64,000 nt of DNA from Hyunsoonleella ulvae. Its GTDB lineage: Bacteria > Bacteroidota > Bacteroidia > Flavobacteriales > Flavobacteriaceae. Below are positions 1-9,660 of the stretch, in pieces. The translations under genes were made by a program, and so were the position numbers. Numbering within the stretch: the stretch's first letter is position 1; each line of letters begins with the position of its first letter. Below the pieces are notes generated by a model. It was not told the DNA's origin. It did not search any database and worked only from the letters and a program-made list of their open reading frames with translations. The stretch is from positions 1,232,183 through 1,296,182 of the forward strand of contig NZ_JAEPJQ010000001.1 of NCBI RefSeq assembly GCF_016827605.1, in the 5' to 3' direction.

Positions 1-57
1 CGGGATTATATGTTTGAGTTGGAGGCCATAATTAAAACAATTAAAATTGAGAAGTAA
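1..57 (+). CDS. 3' end of an unidentified protein gene (partial)
   Basis: An open frame runs from the window edge to a TAA at 55-57 and encodes only 18 residues (ending in KTIKIEK). It is followed directly by a hairpin terminator, which fits the end of a real gene. Too little is present to assign a family. Confidence 0.5.
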   Translation, partial: RDYMFELEAIIKTIKIEK

Positions 58-89
58 AGTTATTTTAGGACGAGACAATTTGAAAACAA

Positions 90-119
90 AAAACCAACAC
101 CTGCTAGTGTTGGTTTTTT
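90..119. terminator. bidirectional intrinsic terminator
   Basis: A perfect 9-bp stem (AACCAACAC at 92-100 with GTGTTGGTT at 107-115) is flanked by an A-run on the left and a T-run on the right. It can therefore end transcription of the truncated plus-strand gene on the left and of the minus-strand tatA gene on the right. Confidence 0.85.
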
Positions 120-140
120 GTTTTGTATAGTTTTTAAAGC

Positions 141-332
141 TTACTCTGCTTTATCGTTTTTTGGTTCTTCCTCTTTACTGGCATCTTTAAATTCTTTTAT
201 ACCACTGCCTAAACCACGCATTAATTCTGGTATTTTTCTTCCACCAAATAAAAGTAATACCACAACAACTATTAAAATTATTTGTGGAGCGCCGATAGCT
301 AATGGTAATGTGTAAAAACTCATAACAAACAT
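141..332 (-). CDS. tatA: Sec-independent protein translocase subunit TatA/TatE
   Basis: This is a 63-residue small membrane protein of the TatA/E family, which forms the oligomeric pore of the twin-arginine pathway for folded proteins. It has a short N-terminal hydrophobic helix (about residues 14-30), the [14 protein letters not shown] hinge and amphipathic helix, and a charged C-terminal tail, all typical of TatA. Two starts are possible, ATG at 332 or ATG at 323. The gene is monocistronic, read away from the M23 peptidase gene, with a TAACTTTG promoter box at 344-351 and a terminator downstream. No tatC is present in the window. Confidence 0.9.
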   Translation of the reverse strand: MFVMSFYTLPLAIGAPQIILIVVVVLLLFGGRKIPELMRGLGSGIKEFKDASKEEEPKNDKAE

Positions 333-343
333 GTTTTAGGATA

Positions 344-351
344 CAAAGTTA
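344..351 (-). promoter_or_regulatory. -7 promoter box (TAnnTTTG) for tatA
   Basis: The minus strand reads TAACTTTG, an exact match to the flavobacterial -7 consensus TAnnTTTG, 11 bases before the upstream tatA ATG. A clear -33 TTG was not identified. Confidence 0.5.
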
Positions 352-435
352 ATAATTAAAGTTTAATAAAACCGTTTTTAACATTAATACTAGGGGTTTC
401 CTTAAGAGAAGGCTAAAACCTTGAAATTATTTAAT

Positions 436-443
436 TAATTTTG
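436..443 (+). promoter_or_regulatory. -7 promoter box (TAnnTTTG) before the M23 peptidase gene
   Basis: TAATTTTG ends only 8 bases before the ATG at 452. If it is used, the transcript would have almost no 5' leader. Confidence 0.45.
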
Positions 444-451
444 CTTGTAGC

Positions 452-1315
452 ATGGGGAATAAAAAACCAAAAAGAATAAAAAGGAAATTACTGGATAAGT
501 ACCGTTTAGTGATACTTAATGAGAATACTTTTGAAGAAAGACTATCATTAAAACTTACTAGATTAAACGTGTTTGTAATCGTTACGCTCTCTAGTATTTT
601 GCTAGTTGGTTTTACTATTTTGCTTATAGCCTATTCCCCTTTAAAAGAGTACATTCCTGGATATTCTTCAACAGCACTAAAGAAAAAAGCAACCAATTTG
701 AGTTTTAAAACTGATTCTCTTCATCAAGTTTTGGTAAAAAACGAACGTTATTTTGCTTCCATAAAAAAGGTGTTAAAAGGTGATGTGGGTTCAGAGGAGC
801 TTTATGGAGACTCCTTAGTTCAGGCTACGAAACTAGAGATAAGCGAGGTGGATTTAAACCCCACAAAAGAAGACTCCCTGCTGCGAGCCAAAGTTGAAAA
901 GGAGGATAAGTATAATTTATTCGAATCCGCCACATCCGTCACAAACTTTGTACTTTTCCCACCAGCAACCGGTACTATAAGTGAACCATACAACATAAAA
1001 AATAAGCATTACGCTGTGGATATTGTTGTACCAAAAGATACACCAATAAAAGCAACGGCTGATGGCATTGTTGTTTTTGCAGAATGGACTGCTGGTACAG
1101 GACATGTTATTATTTTAGAACATAGCTATGGGCTAATATCTGTTTATAAGCACAATGCTACCTTAACCAAAACCCAGGGAGATCTGGTAAAAGCAGGGGA
1201 GGTAATAGCTACCTCAGGTAACACGGGAGAATTGTCAACAGGCCCACATTTACATTTTGAACTTTGGAGTGATGGCTATCCCATAAATCCAACTAACTTT
1301 ATTGATTTCGAATAA
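452..1315 (+). CDS. M23 family metallopeptidase (LytM/EnvC-type), membrane anchored
   Basis: The protein has 287 residues: a basic cytoplasmic N-terminus, one membrane helix (about 38-61), a helical linker and a C-terminal LytM domain (about 165-285). The zinc ligands are visible as H186/D190 (HYAVD) and the HxH motif at 266-268 (PHLHF). A complete site predicts cleavage of peptidoglycan crosslinks in the periplasm. The stop codon abuts the ATG of the GH3 gene with no gap, so the two are probably translated together. The substrate bond is inferred from the family. Confidence 0.88.
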   Translation: MGNKKPKRIKRKLLDKYRLVILNENTFEERLSLKLTRLNVFVIVTLSSILLVGFTILLIAYSPLKEYIPGYSSTALKKKATNLSFKTDSLHQVLVKNERYFASIKKVLKGDVGSEELYGDSLVQATKLEISEVDLNPTKEDSLLRAKVEKEDKYNLFESATSVTNFVLFPPATGTISEPYNIKNKHYAVDIVVPKDTPIKATADGIVVFAEWTAGTGHVIILEHSYGLISVYKHNATLTKTQGDLVKAGEVIATSGNTGELSTGPHLHFELWSDGYPINPTNFIDFE

Positions 1316-2815
1316 ATGGGCTCAATTAAAGCAACTTTAGCAAAACCTTTTGCAAAATATATTCATAAAAAAATTAGTAAATGGGCTAATAATCCCATTG
1401 AAACTCAAGAAAAAGTTTTTAACAAACTAATTTCTGATGCTTCTGATACCGTATTTGGTAAAGACCATAATTTTTCAGAAATATCTTCATATGATGATTT
1501 CGTAAAACGTGTTCCTGTAAGGGATTATGAAGCACTCAAGCCTTATGTAGAGCAAGTGGTAGCAGGTAATTCAGATATTCTTTGGAAAGGAAAACCTATT
1601 TATTTTGCAAAAACATCAGGAACAACCTCTGGATCCAAATACATACCAATAACGAAAGAGAGTATGCCCAGCCATGTTGAGGCAGCTAGAAATGCTATTT
1701 TACTATACATTAAAGAGACGGGTAAGACCAAATTTGTTGATGGTAAAATGATTTTTCTTCAAGGAAGCCCTATTTTAAAAGAGCAAAATGGCATTCAGTT
1801 GGGGAGGCTTTCAGGTATTGTAGCGCATTATGTACCAAACTATTTGCAAAAAAATCGAATGCCCTCTTGGGAAACAAATTGTATTGAAGATTGGGAAACC
1901 AAAGTAGAAACCATCGTTGAGGAAACTTTAGAAGAAGATATGACGGTTATTTCTGGAATACCATCTTGGGTTCAAATGTATTTTGAGAAATTACAGCAAA
2001 AAACAGGAAAAAAAGTAGGCGATGTTTTTAAGAATTTCAACTTATTCATTTTTGGAGGCGTTAATTACGAACCATACAAGGCTAAATTTGAAAGTTTAAT
2101 AGGTCGTAAAGTAGATAGTATTGAGCTATATCCAGCCAGTGAAGGGTTTTTTGCATTTCAAGACAAGCAGAATGAAAAAGGAATGCTATTACAATTAAAC
2201 TCAGGTATTTTTTATGAGTTTATAAAAGCAGATGATTTTTTTAATGAAAACCCAAATCGCATCACTATAAAAGATGTAGAAGTTGGTGTAAATTATGTGA
2301 TGATCATTTCTACAAATGCGGGATTATGGGCATACAATATTGGGGATACGGTAGAATTTACATCAACCAAACCTTACCGAGTTATAGTTTCGGGTAGAAT
2401 AAAGCATTTTATCTCAGCATTTGGCGAACATGTAATAGGTAAAGAAGTAGAACAAGCCATTCAAGAAGCTATTGAAGGGAAGGATATCCAAATTTCAGAG
2501 TTTACAGTTGCACCGCAAATTAATCCACAACAAGGATTACCATATCATGAATGGTTTATTGAGTTTGAGAAAGCACCAAATAGCACGGATGCTTTAGCTG
2601 CGAGAATAGATAGATCTTTACAAAATCAGAATACATATTATTTTGATTTGATTGAAGGTAAGGTGCTACAGCCATTAAAAATTTCTAAAGTAAAGAAGAA
2701 TGGTTTTAAGGAGCACATGAAATCCTTAGGAAAACTAGGAGGCCAAAATAAAATACCAAGGCTATCGAATGATAGAAATATTGCAGATTCACTTTCTGGT
2801 TTCATAGAAAAATAA
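1316..2815 (+). CDS. GH3 auxin-responsive promoter family protein (acyl-adenylate-forming)
   Basis: This 499-residue protein has the GH3 family features: an ATP-binding loop near residue 100 (KTSGTTSGSKYIP), a YPASEGFFAFQ motif in the middle, and a C-terminal lid. Plant relatives conjugate amino acids to acyl acids. The substrate of the bacterial proteins is unknown, so only acyl-adenylate chemistry is inferred. It starts immediately after the stop of the M23 gene, forming a tight two-gene unit. Length is normal and no key segment looks damaged. Confidence 0.85.
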   Translation: MGSIKATLAKPFAKYIHKKISKWANNPIETQEKVFNKLISDASDTVFGKDHNFSEISSYDDFVKRVPVRDYEALKPYVEQVVAGNSDILWKGKPIYFAKTSGTTSGSKYIPITKESMPSHVEAARNAILLYIKETGKTKFVDGKMIFLQGSPILKEQNGIQLGRLSGIVAHYVPNYLQKNRMPSWETNCIEDWETKVETIVEETLEEDMTVISGIPSWVQMYFEKLQQKTGKKVGDVFKNFNLFIFGGVNYEPYKAKFESLIGRKVDSIELYPASEGFFAFQDKQNEKGMLLQLNSGIFYEFIKADDFFNENPNRITIKDVEVGVNYVMIISTNAGLWAYNIGDTVEFTSTKPYRVIVSGRIKHFISAFGEHVIGKEVEQAIQEAIEGKDIQISEFTVAPQINPQQGLPYHEWFIEFEKAPNSTDALAARIDRSLQNQNTYYFDLIEGKVLQPLKISKVKKNGFKEHMKSLGKLGGQNKIPRLSNDRNIADSLSGFIEK

Positions 2816-2818
2816 TAG

Positions 2819-2826
2819 TACATTTG
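2819..2826 (+). promoter_or_regulatory. -7 promoter box (TAnnTTTG), possible promoter of the polysaccharide operon
   Basis: TACATTTG lies 19 bases before the ATG at 2846. Genes from 2846 through the polysaccharide cluster are closely spaced, so this is the best candidate I can see for the start of that transcript. Confidence 0.45.
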
Positions 2827-2845
2827 TAGCGTTTTTATAGCAAAA

Positions 2846-4540
2846 ATGAAACGAACCAGACGCCTCGAACGAACAAGAGCTCAAGAGAGTTCTAATGCCA
2901 TTGAACGCATGTATATTACCATGCGTCACTTGTTTAATCGTGGGTTTTACAAGCCTATGGGGGTTTCTGGGGAAACTTTAAGGCAATCCCTACTGCTATT
3001 ACGCCCAGAAATTTATGGTTCTATAGCAGAAGAAAAAGTAGAACTAAATGGCTTGTTATATGTAATAGATCGCCTTCCTCAAGGTATTGAAGAATGTTCT
3101 GTAATAAACCTTACTAGTGATGAGGGCTACTCTAATTCCCATTTTAAGCCTATAATTCCTGAAAAACGTCGTCGAAATTGTTACAGGATAGATGAAGAAC
3201 AAATGAACATTGAAATAACCAGAGGGCGTTCTGAGATATACGATATTTTAACGCATCTTACGTTTTTATTCATTGAGTCGCATAAAATAAGTAGCAAAGC
3301 ACTAATTGATGATAGCGATAAAACCACCAGAGATTGGATTAAGCTAGAAAATGTTGTAAAGCGTACAAAAAAGCTAACCCAAAAAGAGAGAGAAGTAGCT
3401 ATAACCCACGCTGCTAATATTTTAGGTAGAACTTTTAGTGAAATAATTAAAATTTACGATGCATTTGCAACTCCATCACAACCAGAACGTTTGTTACATA
3501 TAGTATATTGGTTGGGGAAGTTGGCCATTAAAGAGCAAATACACAATGAAAAACGTGAGGTAAAATTTAGCCCAGTATTACGTGAAGAAATAGGACATCA
3601 TATTCATGGTGAGATCTGGGCAAATTCAGTAAAAAGTGTATTGCACAAAAATAAATTGCTTAGCAGACCAATGCATATTATAAGTGCAAATATGCATAGT
3701 GTCATGAATACACTTTTTGTACCAAAGGCGTTAAAGCCGCTTACAGCTAAACAAGATGTGTTTGATATCTACAAAATGTTAAGTGATAGTACTAATAAAG
3801 AACTTAGGAGTAAAGTAGAACAAACAGCCCTAAAAGAAGGCATGTTATACATTGATGATACTTCGGGAGCAAATATTGATGTACAAATATTCGATACAGA
3901 TAAAATAGATCTTTCTAAGTTAGACGTTAAAGTAGATGAAATGTATCTAAAGTCGAAAAAACCCGTTATATTAGTGATGGATTATGCTTTTGGGGAGCAA
4001 GCATACGAAACTATAGATGAATTACTGAAGCCTTTTGAGTATAAAAATGAAAAAATTCATTTAAATGTAGAATCTATCTCCATTATGGGCAAGGCAGGTA
4101 TTTTGGAAGGAGGAAAAGGCGATATTATGATACCTTCAGCGCATATTTTTGAAGGTACAGCAGACAACTACCCGTTTACTAATGAGCTAAAAAAAGAAGA
4201 TTTTGAGTCTAAAGGAGTAGATGTTTGTCGAGGGTCTATGATAACGGTTTTAGGGACATCGCTCCAAAACAAAGATATTTTGAAGTTCTTTTTTGAATCA
4301 ACTTGGAGCGTAATAGGATTAGAGATGGAAGGTGCACATTACCAAAAAGCGATACAAGCAGCATCAAAGGTAAGAGGAAGTATAAGAGAGGATGTAAAAG
4401 TAAGGTATGCGTATTATGCGAGTGATAATCCTCTCAAAACAGGAAGTACGCTTGCATCTGGGGGATTAGGAACCTCAGGTGTAAGACCAACATATGTAAT
4501 AACAATAACTATTTTAGAACAAATACTAAATAAACAGTAA
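2846..4540 (+). CDS. conserved protein of unknown function (resembles the Bacteroidota DUF6909 family)
   Basis: A 564-residue soluble protein without signal peptide or membrane helix. The N-terminus is very basic (MKRTRRLERTRAQ). The C-terminal third contains glycine-rich segments (ILEGGKGDIMIP, SGGLGTSGVRPTYV) and a LEMEGAHYQKA stretch, reminiscent of nucleoside-phosphorylase-type or nucleotide-binding folds, but this is weak. I believe relatives are annotated DUF6909 from memory only. It ends one base before the Wzz-like gene. No function can be assigned. Confidence 0.7.
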   Translation: MKRTRRLERTRAQESSNAIERMYITMRHLFNRGFYKPMGVSGETLRQSLLLLRPEIYGSIAEEKVELNGLLYVIDRLPQGIEECSVINLTSDEGYSNSHFKPIIPEKRRRNCYRIDEEQMNIEITRGRSEIYDILTHLTFLFIESHKISSKALIDDSDKTTRDWIKLENVVKRTKKLTQKEREVAITHAANILGRTFSEIIKIYDAFATPSQPERLLHIVYWLGKLAIKEQIHNEKREVKFSPVLREEIGHHIHGEIWANSVKSVLHKNKLLSRPMHIISANMHSVMNTLFVPKALKPLTAKQDVFDIYKMLSDSTNKELRSKVEQTALKEGMLYIDDTSGANIDVQIFDTDKIDLSKLDVKVDEMYLKSKKPVILVMDYAFGEQAYETIDELLKPFEYKNEKIHLNVESISIMGKAGILEGGKGDIMIPSAHIFEGTADNYPFTNELKKEDFESKGVDVCRGSMITVLGTSLQNKDILKFFFESTWSVIGLEMEGAHYQKAIQAASKVRGSIREDVKVRYAYYASDNPLKTGSTLASGGLGTSGVRPTYVITITILEQILNKQ

Positions 4541-4541
4541 A

Positions 4542-5609
4542 ATGAGTAAGGATTTGCCACAGCAACCACAACAATCTGAAGAAGTAGATTTAGGCCAATT
4601 GTTTAAAGTCATTGGGAACCTATTTGATAAACTATATAAATTTATAGTTAATATATTTATAGGAGGGTTTAATTTTTTAATATTATTATTAGTTCATTTT
4701 CACAAAAGAAAACTCTGGTACATTGGAGCTGTTTTAATAGGTTTAGTCGCAGGGTATTTTATTGATAAAAAATCAGACAAGCTTTATGGAGCAAACTTGT
4801 TCATTGAAACTAACTTTAATTCTACACGTCAAGTTTACGAAAATATTCATCAGTTCAATCAGTTAACAATTGATAAGGATAGTGTAGAACTGGCAAATAG
4901 GTTAAATATAACCATAAAAGAAGCTTCAAAACTAAAGGGTTTTTATGTGAAACCAGATTTGGACGAAAATACAATGGCTAAAATGTACTCAGATTTTTAT
5001 CTACAATTAGATTCCATATCTCGTTTAGAGATGTCATACAAGAGATACAAAGAATCGTTGACGCCATTTAATTTTAAAATACACCAGATAGGAGTTGCAG
5101 CAACAGATAGGGTAGTTTATAAAAAGATTGAAAAAAACTTTATTGAACAAATCTCTAGAAACACATACCTAAATAGGCTTCTTGAGTCAAATAAAGCTAT
5201 TTTGGATAAAAAAGATAAGATGTTAGAGAAGCAAATTCAAATGACAGACTCACTTGTAGAACAATATTTGAATATTAGAATAAAGGAATCTGAAAAAGCA
5301 GGATTACCAGCTTCTGGAACAAACTTATACATGGGTAATGCAGAGTCTACTAACCTTATTGTAGATGAGTCTAAAATTATAAAACAAAGATTGAGTTATG
5401 AGAGTGCGAGAAGAAAAATAGATAGCATTTTAGTTACCAAAAACTCAATAATTAATGTTATTGCAGATTTTCCTGAGTCTGGATACGACATAAGAGAATG
5501 GCATGATAAAATGAAATATTTGCTCCCAGTTATACTTTTTTCTGTTTTATTATTAATTTTTAGCTTCCTAGGGCTTGGGTCTTATTTAGAGCAACACAGT
5601 AGAAAATAA
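4542..5609 (+). CDS. Wzz-like polysaccharide chain-length regulator
   Basis: The 355-residue protein has hydrophobic segments near residues 33-52 and 57-74, a long helical extracytoplasmic region (about 80-325) and a final membrane helix (about 328-347). This is the topology of polysaccharide co-polymerases of the Wzz/LPS type, which set chain length for Wzy-dependent glycans. There is no fused kinase domain. Its position just ahead of rmlB and the polysaccharide genes supports the role. Sequence motifs are weak, so the assignment rests on topology and context. Confidence 0.65.
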   Translation: MSKDLPQQPQQSEEVDLGQLFKVIGNLFDKLYKFIVNIFIGGFNFLILLLVHFHKRKLWYIGAVLIGLVAGYFIDKKSDKLYGANLFIETNFNSTRQVYENIHQFNQLTIDKDSVELANRLNITIKEASKLKGFYVKPDLDENTMAKMYSDFYLQLDSISRLEMSYKRYKESLTPFNFKIHQIGVAATDRVVYKKIEKNFIEQISRNTYLNRLLESNKAILDKKDKMLEKQIQMTDSLVEQYLNIRIKESEKAGLPASGTNLYMGNAESTNLIVDESKIIKQRLSYESARRKIDSILVTKNSIINVIADFPESGYDIREWHDKMKYLLPVILFSVLLLIFSFLGLGSYLEQHSRK

Positions 5610-5617
5610 ATATTCTA

Positions 5618-6625
5618 ATGACTATTCTGATTACTGGTGGGGCAGGTTTTATTGGATCCAATTTCATTAAATATTATTTGGATAAATATCCTGCTGTTCA
5701 AGTATTAAATATAGACAAGTTAACTTATGCAGGCAATTTGAATAATTTAAATGAGGTTGCAAAAAACCCCAGATATCAATTTGTTCATGGAGATATTTGT
5801 AATAAAGATTTAATCAATCAGTTATTCGAGGAATACGATTTTAAGGGAGTTATAAATTTTGCTGCTGAATCTCATGTCGATAATTCAATAAACAATCCTA
5901 GTGACTTCATTCACACAAATATAACAGGAACTTTTAATTTATTAAATACAGCTAGGAATTATTGGATGCATAGTGTCAGTAAAACAAAAAAGCAGCATAA
6001 AAACTCAAGATTTCATCACATATCTACAGATGAGGTTTATGGTTCCTTAGGAAAAAAAGGATTATTTACCGAAGAAACACCATATGCTCCAAGCAGTCCA
6101 TATAGTGCCTCAAAAGCATCGTCTGATTTTCTAGTAAGAAGTTATTTTAAAACTTACAATATGAATGTGGTCACTACCAATTGCTCTAATAATTATGGGC
6201 CAAGACAACATGACGAGAAGTTAATACCTACAGTAATAAAAAAGGCTTTAAATGGGGAGAAAATCCCTATTTATGGAGATGGAGAAAACGTTAGGGATTG
6301 GTTATATGTAGAAGATCATTGCTCAGGGATTGATTTGGTTTTTAATAAAGGTATTTCTGGAGAGACCTACAATATAGGTGGTAGTAATGAGTACAGTAAC
6401 ATATATATAGCAAGTATGATTTGTGAAATATTAGATAAAATTGTTCCTGAAAGAACTTCTTATAAAGATCAAATTTCCTTTGTAAAAGATAGATTAGGTC
6501 ATGATTTTAGATATGCAATTGATGAATCTAAAATAAAAAATCAATTAGGATGGGAACCTAAAGAGAACTTTCAAACAGGATTAGAGAAAACTATAAATTG
6601 GTATATAAAAAAATATAAAAGCTAA
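5618..6625 (+). CDS. rmlB: dTDP-glucose 4,6-dehydratase
   Basis: A 335-residue extended SDR enzyme that converts dTDP-glucose to dTDP-4-keto-6-deoxyglucose, step two of dTDP-L-rhamnose synthesis. It shows the NAD-binding GGAGFIGSN motif near the N-terminus, the STDEVYGSLG segment with the dehydratase TDE triad, YSASK with the catalytic Tyr/Lys, and NYGPRQ. It is the first gene of an rmlBACD set and abuts rmlA without a gap. Confidence 0.95.
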   Translation: MTILITGGAGFIGSNFIKYYLDKYPAVQVLNIDKLTYAGNLNNLNEVAKNPRYQFVHGDICNKDLINQLFEEYDFKGVINFAAESHVDNSINNPSDFIHTNITGTFNLLNTARNYWMHSVSKTKKQHKNSRFHHISTDEVYGSLGKKGLFTEETPYAPSSPYSASKASSDFLVRSYFKTYNMNVVTTNCSNNYGPRQHDEKLIPTVIKKALNGEKIPIYGDGENVRDWLYVEDHCSGIDLVFNKGISGETYNIGGSNEYSNIYIASMICEILDKIVPERTSYKDQISFVKDRLGHDFRYAIDESKIKNQLGWEPKENFQTGLEKTINWYIKKYKS

Positions 6626-7483
6626 ATGAAGGGTATTATTTTGGCAGGAGGTTCAGGAACACGTTTGTATCCCTTAACAAAAGTTATAAGTAAGCAACTT
6701 ATGCCTATTTATGATAAGCCAATGATATATTACCCTTTATCAACACTTTTATCGGCTGGAATAAATGAGGTTTTAATTATTACAACAGGAAAGGATGTAA
6801 ATAAATTTAAAGACTTATTGGGAAATGGAAGTGATTACGGTTGTAATTTTGAGTATGCCATACAAGAACAGCCTAACGGTTTAGCTGAAGCTTTTTTAAT
6901 TGGAGAAGATTTTATTGGAAAGGATAGTGTAGCATTGATTTTAGGGGATAATATATTCTATGGTTCAGGGTTAAGTAGAACATTAAAGTCGTGTCTTAAC
7001 CCAAATGGAGGAATTATTTTTGCTTATCATGTACAAAACCCTAAACGATATGGAGTCGTTGATTTTGACAAAGACAACAAAGTAATTTCTATTGAAGAAA
7101 AGCCTGTGAATCCAAAGTCTAATTACGCTGTCCCTGGTATATATTTTTATGATAACACAGTTGTTGAAATAGCGAAGAACATTAGGCCTAGTCATAGAGG
7201 CGAGCTAGAAATTACAGATATTAATAAATCTTATTTACTAAAAGAAAAGTTAAATGTTCAAATCTTAGATAAGGGTACAGCATGGTTAGATACAGGAACA
7301 TTTGAGTCTTTAATGCAAGCATCTCAGTTCGTACAAGTAATAGAGGAACGACAAGGGCAAAAAATAGGTTGTTTAGAAGAAGAAGCATACAAAATGGGTT
7401 TTATTGATAAAAATCAACTGAATACATTAGCTAAATCATTACTTAAAAGTGGTTATGGAGAATATCTTCAACAATTAATATAG
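6626..7483 (+). CDS. rmlA: glucose-1-phosphate thymidylyltransferase
   Basis: The 285-residue enzyme makes dTDP-glucose from glucose-1-phosphate and dTTP, the first step to dTDP-rhamnose. The nucleotide loop [11 protein letters not shown] (residues 8-18), the EKP motif ([11 protein letters not shown]) and [10 protein letters not shown] are all present. Its length equals that of the short RmlA class. It starts right at the end of rmlB and is 4 bases from rmlC. Confidence 0.95.
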   Translation: MKGIILAGGSGTRLYPLTKVISKQLMPIYDKPMIYYPLSTLLSAGINEVLIITTGKDVNKFKDLLGNGSDYGCNFEYAIQEQPNGLAEAFLIGEDFIGKDSVALILGDNIFYGSGLSRTLKSCLNPNGGIIFAYHVQNPKRYGVVDFDKDNKVISIEEKPVNPKSNYAVPGIYFYDNTVVEIAKNIRPSHRGELEITDINKSYLLKEKLNVQILDKGTAWLDTGTFESLMQASQFVQVIEERQGQKIGCLEEEAYKMGFIDKNQLNTLAKSLLKSGYGEYLQQLI

Positions 7484-7487
7484 TAGT

Positions 7488-8036
7488 ATGGAGGTAAAAG
7501 AAACTTATTTAAAAGGGTGTTATATTATTACTCCAAATATTTTTGAAGACGAAAGAGGTTGCTTTTACGAAAGTTTTAATACTAGAATATTTAAAGAATT
7601 AACAGGAGTGCAAGTTAGTTTTGTTCAAGATAATGTTTCAAAATCCTTTAAAGGTGTTCTAAGAGGTCTTCATTTTCAGACTGGCAATAATGCTCAAGCA
7701 AAATTAGTACAAGTTTTAAAAGGAAAGGTTATGGATGTTTGTGTTGATCTTAGAGAAGGATCTCAAACATTTGGTAAATATTTTTCTATAATCTTGGATG
7801 AAGTAAATCGTACTCAGCTCTTTATACCTAGAGGTTTTGCTCATGGTTTTTTTGTACTTGAGGACAATACAGTTTTTACGTACAAATGTGATAATTTTTA
7901 TAGCAAAGATTCTGAAGCAGGAATATTATATAACGATGAATATTTGAATATAGATTGGAGAATTGGTAATCAGAAAACTATAATATCTAAAAAGGATCAA
8001 GATTTACCAAAGTTTAAGGATTTTTTCAAGTTGTGA
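7488..8036 (+). CDS. rmlC: dTDP-4-dehydrorhamnose 3,5-epimerase
   Basis: A 182-residue cupin enzyme for the third step to dTDP-L-rhamnose. It carries the RGLHFQ segment with the active-site histidine, the D-R residues of DVCVDLREGS, and PRGFAHGFFVL. The stop overlaps the start region of rmlD, as expected for co-translated rml genes. Confidence 0.94.
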   Translation: MEVKETYLKGCYIITPNIFEDERGCFYESFNTRIFKELTGVQVSFVQDNVSKSFKGVLRGLHFQTGNNAQAKLVQVLKGKVMDVCVDLREGSQTFGKYFSIILDEVNRTQLFIPRGFAHGFFVLEDNTVFTYKCDNFYSKDSEAGILYNDEYLNIDWRIGNQKTIISKKDQDLPKFKDFFKL

Positions 8037-8908
8037 TGAAAAAAAAGGTTTTGGTAACAGGAGCAAATGGACAACTAGGAAAAACCATCCAAGAGCTGAA
8101 TGCTAATAATACTAAAGGGTTATATTTTATGTTTGTTTCAAAATCCGAACTAGATATTACCAATCTAGATGACTTAAAAATATTATTCAATAAAAATAGT
8201 TTTGATTACGTTATCAACTGTGCTGCATATACTGATGTTGAACAAGCGGAAAAGACGCCTAAAATTTCATATAAGGTAAATGCTGAAGGGGTTAAAAATA
8301 TAGCTAAAGTATGTTTAGAGCACGATACAGTTTTGATTCATATTTCCACAGATTATGTCTTTGATGGTAATACTAACTCGTTTTATTCTGAAGGAGATCA
8401 AACTTGCCCTATAAGTGTTTATGGAGCATCTAAGTTACAGGGCGAGTTAAACATTAAAAATATAACAGAAAACTATTTTATAATTCGAACCTCTTGGTTG
8501 TATTCAGAATACGGTAATAATTTTTTAAAAACAATGCTGAGATTAGCAAGTGAAAGAGATAAATTAAGTGTTGTTAGCGACCAAATAGGAACTCCTACTT
8601 ATGCTAAAGATTTGGCAAAAGTTATACTACGCTTTATTGCTGAGAAAACTAAAATTTTTGGAACCTATCATTATAGCAATGATGGGGCTGTGAGTTGGTT
8701 TGATTTTGCAAATGCAATATTCAAATATTCTAATTTGGAAGTTAATTTAAAATCAATTTCATCAGAAGAACTTCCTCAAGAAGCAAAAAGACCTAAATTT
8801 AGTGTTCTTGATAAGAAAAAGATTCAAAAAAACTTAAAAATTGAAATACCATCTTGGGAGGATAGTTTAAAAAAATGTCTAGTAAACATACAAAAAAGCT
8901 GTAATTGA
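8033..8908 (+). CDS. rmlD: dTDP-4-dehydrorhamnose reductase
   Basis: A 291-residue SDR enzyme for the last step to dTDP-L-rhamnose. Visible are the NAD(P)-binding TGANGQLGK motif, the STDYVFDG segment, YGASKLQGE with the catalytic Tyr/Lys, and RTSWLYS. The true ATG may be 8036, overlapping the rmlC stop. Its own stop codon overlaps the first recognisable codons of a decayed epimerase gene, so a deletion junction lies exactly here. Confidence 0.94.
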   Translation: MMKKKVLVTGANGQLGKTIQELNANNTKGLYFMFVSKSELDITNLDDLKILFNKNSFDYVINCAAYTDVEQAEKTPKISYKVNAEGVKNIAKVCLEHDTVLIHISTDYVFDGNTNSFYSEGDQTCPISVYGASKLQGELNIKNITENYFIIRTSWLYSEYGNNFLKTMLRLASERDKLSVVSDQIGTPTYAKDLAKVILRFIAEKTKIFGTYHYSNDGAVSWFDFANAIFKYSNLEVNLKSISSEELPQEAKRPKFSVLDKKKIQKNLKIEIPSWEDSLKKCLVNIQKSCN

Positions 8909-9499
8909 TGTAGATTATGTGTTACTTCAAGCTGCGCTTGGATCCGCACCTCACTCTATTAGAAATCCCATACACAAATGCGGTTAATATTTCAGGTTTT
9001 CTAAACATGTTTTGGTTACTAAAAATAGCATACTATTGAAAGATTTATATGCGGCTTCATATAGTACTTATGTTAGTCATCCAGGGTTACCCATGTTAGA
9101 AATAAAATAGGTAAACTACTATCGGTCTATGCCGTTACAAAGTATGTAAACGAATTGTATACCGTTATTTTTTTGACGGTGTATTAAATAATAAGGTTGG
9201 TAAACTTAATGGTAATGTAGAACAAACGATAGACTTTACGTTTTTTGAAAATGTAGTGCAAGCCAATGTCAGGGTATTATTTTCTGTATTGACCCAAGAG
9301 CTTTATAATATTGCAAGTGGAGACCGCATTAGTATAAATAAGTTTCGTAATTAATTAAAGATTTAACGAATATGGATAATAACCAATTTACGGTTCAAAT
9401 AGGGTATGAGATATCAAACATTCCTCAGTAAGTAAAGATAAGGTAAATAGAGATTTAGATTATAAACTAATTTATAAGTTAAAGAAGAACTGGAAATAA
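8907..9499 (+). pseudogene. decayed UDP-N-acetylglucosamine 4-epimerase (WbpP/TviC/WbgU-type SDR), frameshifted and 5'-truncated
   Basis: The 750-base gap after rmlD holds remnants of one protein in changing frames, in correct order. They are DYVLLQAALGSAPHSI (from 8913), VNISGFLNM (about 8980), SVYAVTKYVNELY (about 9127-9165), DFTFFENVVQANV with LYNIASGDRISIN (about 9231-9340), and DIKHSSVSKDKVNRDL at 9410-9457, continuing to a TAA at 9497. These match the conserved core of UDP-GlcNAc(A) 4-epimerases, including the Tyr-Lys segment and C-terminus. The N-terminal NAD-binding part is missing and several frameshifts and stops occur, so no active enzyme is made. Identification is by recognised family motifs, not a search. 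Confidence 0.82.
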
Positions 9500-9660
9500 T
9501 CTTATATAAGAAAAGTACTTAAACTGTTTACAAAATTTATTATTGTAATTATTACTTTATGTTTTTTCTAAAGAATTTTCAAAGCAATAAAAATTTCGTA
9601 CAAAAATGAGATAATTTTTAAAAAAAAGCATAGCTTGCAGGCGATAATAAAGGTATTTAA
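9500..9660. other. AT-rich spacer before the nonulosonate genes
   Basis: About 160 bases between the pseudogene and the next ATG, with no open frame or hairpin that I can support. It may hold a promoter for the following genes, but no exact TAnnTTTG box was seen. Confidence 0.4.
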
